From contig VBKF01000137.1 in NCBI GenBank assembly GCA_005888095.1, forward strand, positions 21,497 through 85,496: 64,000 nt of DNA. Direction: 5' to 3'. Shown one piece after another: positions 58,439 through 64,000 of this stretch; position 1 is the first letter of the stretch, and each line of letters opens with the position of its first letter. Below the pieces are notes generated by a model. That model ran no database searches. It was not told where the DNA came from and was given only the letters and a program-made list of their open reading frames with translations. The position numbers and the translations under genes were made by a program. This DNA is from Deltaproteobacteria bacterium. Its GTDB lineage: Bacteria > Desulfobacterota > Binatia > DP-6.

Positions 58439-59271
58439 CAGGTCGGGCGCGCGCCTTCCCGGAGGAGGAGCGTGGCGCCGTCGAGCTCGACCAGCGCATT
58501 TCCGGCGCCGCGGGCGGGACGGATGCCTTCGGCTTCGAGCCGATCGAGAAAGGCGCCGAGCGGGTCGACGTCGATCGTCAGGTGATGGAAGCCCTCGGCG
58601 ACGCGCGTCGTCTCGACCAGCTCGAGCGTGTACCCGGCCAGGAGCAGCGTCAGGGAATCCCCTGACCCGTCGGGGCTCGGCCGCTTCGGCGCCGGCACCT
58701 CGACGGGGAACGTCCGCCGGAACCATGCGAGCGCGTCGTCGATCGACCGCACGGCGAGGGTCAGGGGCCCCGCCCGGAAGCGGATGCCGTCGCGCTGGGC
58801 GACGGGATCGGTCGGGTAGTCGGCGGGCGCCTCGCCCCGGAAACCGGGAACCTGCCAGAACTGGACGAGGATGCCGGGCGCCGTGCGCGGCGAGATGAAC
58901 GCCGTCTGGTCGCCGCCACCGTAGTCGCCCCGGTCGACGATCCTGAGACCGTCCCGCTCGAGCGCCGCGGCGTAGCGGTCGAGCGCGCCCTCCTCCAGAT
59001 CGAGCGAGAGGTGGTGCCAGCGCTGGCCGTACGCGGCGAGGAAGCGCTCGACGAAGCTCCCGGGACGCGCGCTCTCGATCAACTCGAGCTTCCGGTCGCC
59101 GAGGAAGAAGTCGGTCCACCGGAACTCGCCGTCGTAGCCCGGGCGCGGCGCCCTCCGCAGCCGGACCGGGAAGAGTCGCTGCCAGCGCGCGAGCGTGGGC
59201 CCCATCGCCCGCACGGCGATCGAGACGTGATCCACGCGCATGGCGGGAAACGGCGCGGCCATGGGCGTCAC
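58438..59271 (-). CDS. VOC/glyoxalase-superfamily protein, two-domain
   Basis: The 277-residue protein contains two VOC halves, MRVDHVSIAVRAMGPTLARW at the start and FRAGPLTLAVRSIDDALAWF from about residue 165. Each half brings a histidine or glutamate likely to bind metal (HVSIAV, ELIESA, HHLSLD, ELVETT). Methylmalonyl-CoA epimerase and extradiol-dioxygenase-like relatives share this plan. Starts at M1 (59271), M4 and M11 are all possible. Operon with the HAD and metallophosphoesterase genes. Confidence 0.8.
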   Translation of the reverse strand: MTPMAAPFPAMRVDHVSIAVRAMGPTLARWQRLFPVRLRRAPRPGYDGEFRWTDFFLGDRKLELIESARPGSFVERFLAAYGQRWHHLSLDLEEGALDRYAAALERDGLRIVDRGDYGGGDQTAFISPRTAPGILVQFWQVPGFRGEAPADYPTDPVAQRDGIRFRAGPLTLAVRSIDDALAWFRRTFPVEVPAPKRPSPDGSGDSLTLLLAGYTLELVETTRVAEGFHHLTIDVDPLGAFLDRLEAEGIRPARGAGNALVELDGATLLLREGARPT

Positions 59272-59927
59272 CGCCGGGTGCGCAGCTCGGCCGTGAGCCG
59301 CGCGCCGTCGTCGTCGACCACGACGTAGCCCCCGTCACGCAGGGCGCCCGGATTGACGACCACGGTGGCGCCCAGGCGGTCGACACCGCGCCCCTCGTGG
59401 ATGTGCCCCACCACGGCGACGTCCGGCTGCCGGCGCTCGATGAAGGCGCGCACGGCCGGGCTCCCGACCGGCGTGCCGTTCATCAGCCGGTCGAGCCGGG
59501 TGTCGTGCGGCGGGGTGTGGCACACGAGCAGGCGACGGGGCGCATCGGCCACCGCCGCGTGTCCCCGCTCGAGCACCGCCGCGAGCTCGTCCTCCTCGAG
59601 CTCGGTCGGCGTGTCCATCGGGGTCACGTTCGAGCCGCCGCAGCCGAAGACGCCGAGGTCGCCGAGACGACGCCCCTCGCCGTGCAGCGAGATGCCCTCG
59701 GCGCGCAGCGCGTCGATGACCCACGGCATGTCGAGGTTGCCGGTGACTGCCAGCACGTTGGGGCAAAACCGCCTGACCGCCTCGATCACCCGGAAGGCGT
59801 CGGGCGGGTCGCCGAAGTGCGTGAGGTCGCCCGTGAGGATTGCGTAATCAGCTTCACGAAGTGATGGACCGAGCCGTTCGAGGGCTTGAAAAGCCATGTG
59901 AATGTCACCGAAGCAGACGAGGCGCAC
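59268..59927 (-). CDS. Metallophosphoesterase
   Basis: GTG 59927 gives a 219-residue calcineurin-like phosphoesterase with all metal motifs: CFGDIHMAFQ, LTGDLTHFGD, TGNLDMPW, CHTPPHDTR and GHIHEGRG. These act on phosphodiesters, nucleotides or phosphoproteins. The frame continues 168 bases further upstream without coding character and is rejected. Its stop overlaps the VOC start by ATGA. Confidence 0.85.
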   Translation of the reverse strand: MRLVCFGDIHMAFQALERLGPSLREADYAILTGDLTHFGDPPDAFRVIEAVRRFCPNVLAVTGNLDMPWVIDALRAEGISLHGEGRRLGDLGVFGCGGSNVTPMDTPTELEEDELAAVLERGHAAVADAPRRLLVCHTPPHDTRLDRLMNGTPVGSPAVRAFIERRQPDVAVVGHIHEGRGVDRLGATVVVNPGALRDGGYVVVDDDGARLTAELRTRR

Positions 59928-60257
59928 GGGGCGGTTGTAGCTGCCATGTTGTACTGCTGCAACGACGGTTTGCGATCCTGAAGACGATCCCGGGCGCGCA
60001 GCGAGTTGAGGAGCCGGAGTTGCACGTGGTGTCGATCCAGCCGGCGTGATCACCTTGGCGGGATGCGTGGGGCTTCTTGCACACGGTGCGCGCACTGCCT
60101 ACGGTAACGGGGACTCGCGAACGCTTCGTTCCCGGACGGCTATGGCGAAGAAGCCCCGGGCATCGCCGTGGCTCGCGAGCCAGCGCGGGATCACCAGCGC
60201 TGGATGAACCTGCCACGCTGGCGCCCGATACCATCGCCCGCGCCCCCGTGATCCGGC
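59928..60257. other. Intergenic region, no gene seen
   Basis: The 330 bases between the divergent metallophosphoesterase and the plus-strand hypothetical gene hold only frames of low-complexity composition. It is less GC-rich than most of the window in its first half. Promoters of both flanking genes should lie here, but no convincing pair was found. Confidence 0.4.
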
Positions 60258-60731
60258 ATGATGCGATGCATGGCGGATCTGCCTCCCTGCGGCATCTACC
60301 GCACGAGCCTGCCGCTGGCCGATCACGTGCCAGCGGGACGGCTGGTCTTCTTTCACAACCACGGCGACCCCGGCCCCGGCATCTACCTCCCGAGCGGTTG
60401 GGCGGCGAACCGCGCCCGGTGGCACGAGCATGGGCACCCGATCCCGTCGCCTGCTTGGGCAGCGTCGCTGGTCCCCCTCGTGGCAGAGGGGTTCCACCGC
60501 GTGCGGGAGCCCTTTACGTGCTGCGAGAAACGTTGCCGTCTGTACGAGGCCGATCTTCTCGTGCAGCTCGGCTACGACAGCGGCGCCCAGCCGCTCTTGT
60601 TCGTCCCAGAGTGGACTGATGCCGGGCTAGCGATCTCCGAACTCGGGCTCCGCATTGACGAGGATCGCCTCGTCCGCCTGGCTCCGCTGAAAGTTGTCGA
60701 GACACCCCGGGAGGGCCGGAAGCTTCACTGA
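60258..60731 (+). CDS. Hypothetical 157-residue protein
   Basis: Three closely spaced ATGs (60258, 60261, 60270) begin the frame. The protein has the phrase GIYRTSLPLADHVPAGRLVF, FHNHGDPGPGIYLPSGW and RVREPFTCCEKRCRLYEADL with three cysteines in eight positions, perhaps a metal site. No membrane segment or signal peptide. No family was recognised. The composition (W, H and C present, no repeats) supports a real gene. Confidence 0.6.
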   Translation: MMRCMADLPPCGIYRTSLPLADHVPAGRLVFFHNHGDPGPGIYLPSGWAANRARWHEHGHPIPSPAWAASLVPLVAEGFHRVREPFTCCEKRCRLYEADLLVQLGYDSGAQPLLFVPEWTDAGLAISELGLRIDEDRLVRLAPLKVVETPREGRKLH

Positions 60732-60928
60732 GGGCTCCGCCAAGGGAGGGGTGGATCGGATCGCCGCGCCTCTAGTCAGTGCAGGGAAGGCGAAAGCATT
60801 CCACACCAGGGCAGCTGCCTTGACTCTGGCAGGGAGCTGACGGCGGCTTGGTTCGGGCCGACTCCGAAGAGTATACCCGGGCATGACGTTGTGCCGGGAC
60901 GACGGCCGCTTCGCAGGGGAGGATCGCC

Positions 60929-61861
60929 GTGACCGATGAGACCCGGACAAACGCGCCGGCCATGCTGGCGAGTGGACTCGTACTGGCCGCCGTCCTGTTC
61001 CTCGTCGCCGCGGTCTACAGCTCGTTCACCATCATCCAGCCGGGGAATGTGGGGGTGGTGTTCAACCGGTGGTCGGGGGCGCTCAAGACGGTCGGGCAGG
61101 GGGTAGCGTGGCGCGTCCCGTGGGTGACGCAGGTGCAGTCCTACCCGGTCGCGCTGCGCACCTACACCATGGTGCAGCGGGGCGCGGAGGGTGCGATGCA
61201 GGGCGACGATTCGATCGACTTGCCGACCAAAGAGGGCCAGCACATCCGCCAGGACATCTCGGTCACCTACAACACGAGCCAGGAGAAGGCGGCGGACGTC
61301 TTCCGGTCCTTCCGGGGCGCTGAGATCGGGGACATCGAGTCGACCTTCATCCGGCGCACGATCATCACCACGGCGCAGAACGCGGCCGGGCAGATGTCGC
61401 TCACCGACCTGATCTCCAACCAGCGCGGGCAGCTGCAAGGGCAGATCCAAGAGGACCTGCAGGTTCAGATGAACAAGATGGGCTTCGTGGTCGACAAGGT
61501 GAACCTCGGGGCAAGCCACCTGCCGGACGTGATCGAGAAGCAGATGCAGCAGAAGATGGGGGCTCAGCAGAACGCGCAGCAGGCCGACTACGAGCTTCAG
61601 CGCCAGCAGACGCTCGCCAAGGCGAAGGTCGCCGAGGCCGAGGGCGACGCGCAGGCGATTCTCGTCAAGGCCAAGGCGCAGGCCGAGGCGAACAAGCTCC
61701 TGCAGGAGGCGCTCACGCCCCTGCTCATCCAGAACAAGGCGATCGAGCGGTGGAACGGCACCCTCCCACAGTTCACCGGCGGCGGGGCAGTTCCCTTTCT
61801 CAACCTGAAGGACCTGGGCGGCGCGAGTGGCGAGGGGCATTCTACAGTCCCCGGGCGCTGA
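60929..61861 (+). CDS. SPFH/prohibitin-family membrane protein
   Basis: GTG 60929 with GGGGAGGA upstream gives 310 residues. A membrane helix lies near residues 13-34 (LASGLVLAAVLFLVAAVYSS), followed by the SPFH domain (GNVGVVFNRWSGALKTVGQG, then HIRQDISVTYNTSQEKAADV) and a long helix ending in KAKAQAEANKLLQEAL. Prohibitin-like proteins form membrane rings with proteases. It converges on the queA relic and the second SPFH gene. Confidence 0.88.
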   Translation: MTDETRTNAPAMLASGLVLAAVLFLVAAVYSSFTIIQPGNVGVVFNRWSGALKTVGQGVAWRVPWVTQVQSYPVALRTYTMVQRGAEGAMQGDDSIDLPTKEGQHIRQDISVTYNTSQEKAADVFRSFRGAEIGDIESTFIRRTIITTAQNAAGQMSLTDLISNQRGQLQGQIQEDLQVQMNKMGFVVDKVNLGASHLPDVIEKQMQQKMGAQQNAQQADYELQRQQTLAKAKVAEAEGDAQAILVKAKAQAEANKLLQEALTPLLIQNKAIERWNGTLPQFTGGGAVPFLNLKDLGGASGEGHSTVPGR

Positions 61862-62110
61862 GGCCACGGTCGGGACGGAGAGGACCTCGAGCTGCCCGCC
61901 ACCGGGCGCCGGGGCGGGAACGACCCGCGCGTCGTTCAGCACGAGCAGGTCCCCCGGCTTGGAGGCACCCGGAAGGTCGCTCACCCGGAGGTGGCGGTAG
62001 CCTCGGGTGCCCCGGTCGAGGACGAAGAGTCGCGCCGCGCTGCGTTCGGCCGCCGGTTCCTGAGCGATCAACTCGGGCGGCAGCGGGTAGTCGAGATCGA
62101 GCGGTCGCAC
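61862..62110 (-). pseudogene. queA: queA N-terminal relic
   Basis: From ATG 62110 the minus strand encodes MRPLDLDYPLPPELIAQEPA and then LPGASKPGDLLVLNDARVVP, the N-terminus of S-adenosylmethionine:tRNA ribosyltransferase-isomerase (QueA). After about 70 residues the similarity breaks: VVPAPAPGGGQLEVLSVP lacks the following R-L-x-G-R segment, and the frame then runs antisense into the SPFH gene. A full QueA has about 340 residues, so this is a truncated relic. It lies between two converging SPFH genes. Confidence 0.75.
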
Positions 62111-62114
62111 CGCG

Positions 62115-62870
62115 CTACGTCGTCCGGTCGCCCGCCCCCCGGAGCAGCGCCTTCAGGATGTCGATCGGCACCGGGAAGATGGTGGTCGAGTTGTTCTCCG
62201 AGGCGACCTCCACCAGGGTCTGTAGGAAGCGGAGCTGCAGCGCGATCGGCTCCTTGGCCATGATCGCCGCCGCTTCCACCAGCCGCTGCGCCGCCTGGTA
62301 CTCGCCCTCGGCGGCGATGATCTTGGCGCGCCGCTCGCGCTCGGCCTCGGCCTGGTGGGCCATCACCCGTCGCATCTCCTCGGGCAGGTCGATGAACTTG
62401 ATCGCCACCTGCACCACCTTGATGCCCCACGGCTCAGTATGCTGGTCGATGATCGACTGCAGGTGCGCGTTGATCTTCTCCCGCTCGACGAGGAGCTGGT
62501 CGAGCTCCACCTCGCCGCACACGCTGCGCAGCGTGGTCTGGGCGTTCTGGGACGTGGCGAAGAGGTAGTTCTCCACCGCGACCACGGCGCGGTTGGGATC
62601 GACCACCCGGAAGTAGAGGACCGCGCTCACCTTCAACGAGACGTTGTCCTTGGTGATCACGTCCTGCGACGGGACGTCCATCGTGATCGTGCGCAGGTCG
62701 ATGCGGATCGCCTTCTCGATGCCGGGGATCACGTAAATGATCCCCGGCCCGCGCGCCCCGACCACCCGCCCCAGCCGGAAGACGACCGCGCGCTCGTACT
62801 CGCGCAGGATCTTGAGCCCGCGCATCAGGAACACCACCAGGATGGCCATTGCGGCCCATGCACCAAACAT
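62115..62870 (-). CDS. Slipin/stomatin-like SPFH protein
   Basis: The 251-residue protein has an N-terminal membrane helix ([16 protein letters not shown]), [20 protein letters not shown], and the slipin core [20 protein letters not shown] and [18 protein letters not shown]. The C-terminal helix [20 protein letters not shown] is typical of stomatins. Slipins usually pair with NfeD proteases; no nfeD gene is seen in the window. It is head-on to the other SPFH gene, with the queA relic between. Confidence 0.92.
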   Translation of the reverse strand: MFGAWAAMAILVVFLMRGLKILREYERAVVFRLGRVVGARGPGIIYVIPGIEKAIRIDLRTITMDVPSQDVITKDNVSLKVSAVLYFRVVDPNRAVVAVENYLFATSQNAQTTLRSVCGEVELDQLLVEREKINAHLQSIIDQHTEPWGIKVVQVAIKFIDLPEEMRRVMAHQAEAERERRAKIIAAEGEYQAAQRLVEAAAIMAKEPIALQLRFLQTLVEVASENNSTTIFPVPIDILKALLRGAGDRTT

Positions 62871-63064
62871 CGCGGTCTCCCTTCAACGGTTCTCGGGTCG
62901 GGCGCCCAGGGGTGGTCTACGGTGTCCCGGGTTGGCAGCCCCGCGCATCGAGTTCATCGCTTGGGCAAGCCAGCAGGACAAGGGGCGCGCGAAGGGAGCC
63001 AGCGCGGCGACGCGCGCTGGGCGGGAGCGCTTGAAGGGCGGCGGCGCCCCCCCGACGCGGACCA

Positions 63065-63316
63065 CCCCTTCCTGTCCTCGTACTCCTCGGTGGCGGCGTT
63101 GAACCCGAAGGCGCCCTTGGCCTCGCGCACCTTCTCGAGCACCACCGCCCCGTCCTGCCCCGCGTTGCGGGCGATCCAGCGCAGCGGCTCCTCGAGGGCC
63201 CGCCGCACGATGGTGACGCCCGCCCGCTCTTCCTCATCGAGCTTGAGCGCGTCGAGCGCGCTCCGCGCCCGCAGCAGCGCCACCCCACCGCCCGCCACGA
63301 TACCCTCCTCCTTGCC
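63065..63316 (-). pseudogene. groL: groEL internal fragment
   Basis: The minus strand encodes [16 protein letters not shown], then [20 protein letters not shown] and [15 protein letters not shown], a stretch of about 80 residues near position 400-480 of GroEL. The rest of the gene is missing on both sides and the frame runs on into unrelated sequence ([13 protein letters not shown]). An AAGGAGG sequence within the GroEL codons lies just before a GTG, so a small product could still be made, but a chaperonin function is excluded. Confidence 0.8.
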
Positions 63317-63501
63317 TAGGCTTGCCTGGCTCCCTTCGGGATGCGCAAGGCCGACTGAAGCGATTTGAGGAGAGCGTAGGCTTCTTCGGTGCTGAGCCGA
63401 TAGCGCGGCTTCGAGTTGTCGTTGACAAACACGACGAACGGCTCACTCCGGGCTTCGGTCGTTTCTTGCTCGGGATTGTGCTCTACGCGAAGGCGAGCCA
63501 T
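63316..63501 (-). CDS. Hypothetical 61-residue protein
   Basis: ATG 63501 starts a 61-residue frame: [20 protein letters not shown], then [20 protein letters not shown] and [12 protein letters not shown]. The second half has the look of a small conserved alpha/beta protein. It lies just upstream of the groEL relic on the same strand and may be a fragment too. Confidence 0.45.
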   Translation of the reverse strand: MARLRVEHNPEQETTEARSEPFVVFVNDNSKPRYRLSTEEAYALLKSLQSALRIPKGARQA

Positions 63502-63836
63502 CAGCGATCACGCCGTCTGGGTCTTCGATCCAGGCGGTCGCCCAGGACGACGCCAACGAACGCCTCACTTCTCTCGCGGGCGGGGTCACCCGTTCGCGCG
63601 GGCACGAGGACGCTCAGCACACGGGCAATAGACGGCAAGCCCTTCATGCGCGCCTTCCTTCCTCGGACGACGAGAGGCTATGCCCCCACGACTATGGGCG
63701 TCAAGCTGGCCTCGCCCGGGTGCGGTCGGGTCGGACGATCACGCCGCTCGCGAGCCTGCTCTTACCATGCCTTTCCGGCCGGTGAATCGATTTTGGGTCG
63801 TCGCGTAATGCGGTGTAAGGTTAGGAGAAGCTCGAT
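63502..63836. other. Intergenic region, no gene seen
   Basis: The 335 bases between divergent genes have short frames only. The AGGAG at about 63823 belongs to the next gene. No repeats or RNA gene were found. Confidence 0.4.
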
Positions 63837-64000
63837 ATGAACGACCGCATGTCGGATCCAACCCCCACCTGCAGGCTGGGCGTCACGGTCACGCCGCGGC
63901 GGCCCGGCTTCGACTTCGAAGGCCTCGACCACGAGGTGCCGCGCGCCTGGCACCCGGCTGGCATCGGGCCCACGGCATTTCTCGAGGCGCTCTCGGCGAT
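63837..64000 (+). CDS. Putative metal-dependent hydrolase, PF10118-like (5' part only)
   Basis: ATG 63837 follows TAGGAGAAG and is a good start; another ATG is at 63849. The 54 residues seen include VTPRRPGFDFEGLDHEVPRA and WHPAGIGPTAFLEALSA, which match the N-terminus of the PF10118 metal-dependent hydrolase family (R-R-x-x-F-D-F, W-H, A-L-S). The gene leaves the window at 64000, so the active-site histidines cannot be checked. Confidence 0.6.
   Translation, partial: MNDRMSDPTPTCRLGVTVTPRRPGFDFEGLDHEVPRAWHPAGIGPTAFLEALSA

Noticed and set aside
60776..62110. Apparent 444-residue queA-like protein
   Set aside because: Only the first 70-80 residues match QueA; the rest is antisense to the SPFH gene.

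Overview
The window comes from a GC-rich (about 70% by eye), Gram-negative bacterium. Gene content is of deltaproteobacterial type: a DUF4911-like protein, an AmmeMemoRadiSam MEMO protein, Tat genes, GAF-type PtsP, secreted proteins full of short cysteine motifs, an F420/FMN-type PPOX protein and several CoA/SDR enzymes. An uncultivated lineage near Binatota or Desulfobacterota would fit, but that is inference; there is no rRNA, tRNA or other taxonomic marker. Genes are dense, often overlap by ATGA/GTGA/TGATG, and alternate strands in small operons. No tRNA, rRNA, CRISPR array, prophage or intact transposase gene was seen.

Layout. 0-4 kb: a partial membrane protein and a secreted protein with 16 disintegrin-like cysteine repeats plus a beta-helix. 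4.4-10.3 kb: a minus-strand TetR-HlyD-ATPase-ATPase-permease-permease operon like E. coli CecR/YbhGFSR. 10.5-16.9 kb: a 2136-residue surface protein. 17-18.8 kb: two tandem paralogous SDR genes. 18.9-24.4 kb: small conserved proteins, a PPOX protein, a metallo-beta-lactamase-fold hydrolase, a HAD phosphatase, an outer-membrane barrel and a toxin-antitoxin pair whose toxin is broken by a stop codon. 24.4-31.3 kb: TatC/TatB, a histone-deacetylase-like hydrolase, PBP1A, and a zinc-ribbon/MEMO/aminotransferase run whose junctions carry a 23-bp stop-start repeat. 31.4-44 kb: a Cys-rich lipoprotein, PtsP, a TIR-like protein, a B12-type radical SAM enzyme, a sedolisin, an MFS carrier, an SDR, a selenium-binding-like propeller and a double GNAT. 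44-53 kb: two copies of a 309-bp palindromic MITE-like element, two small XRE regulators, two Cys-rich propeller proteins, an enoyl-CoA hydratase, a THUMP protein and a ThDP enzyme. 53-64 kb: a DD-carboxypeptidase, an HDOD protein, an enhancer-binding-protein homologue without a GAFTGA loop, HAD/VOC/metallophosphoesterase genes, two SPFH proteins, and relics of queA and groEL.

Two patterns cross the window. First, at least a dozen first genes have a sigma70-like -35/-10 pair whose -10 box lies only 6-13 nt before the start codon, so their mRNAs should be leaderless or nearly so. Second, the repeats, MITE copies and gene relics lie at gene junctions and supply stop codons, start codons or ribosome-binding sequence to neighbouring genes. 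No complete defence island or unmistakably new multi-gene system is visible; the strongest candidates for undescribed features are the MITE family, the 23-bp coupling unit and the cysteine-repeat protein.
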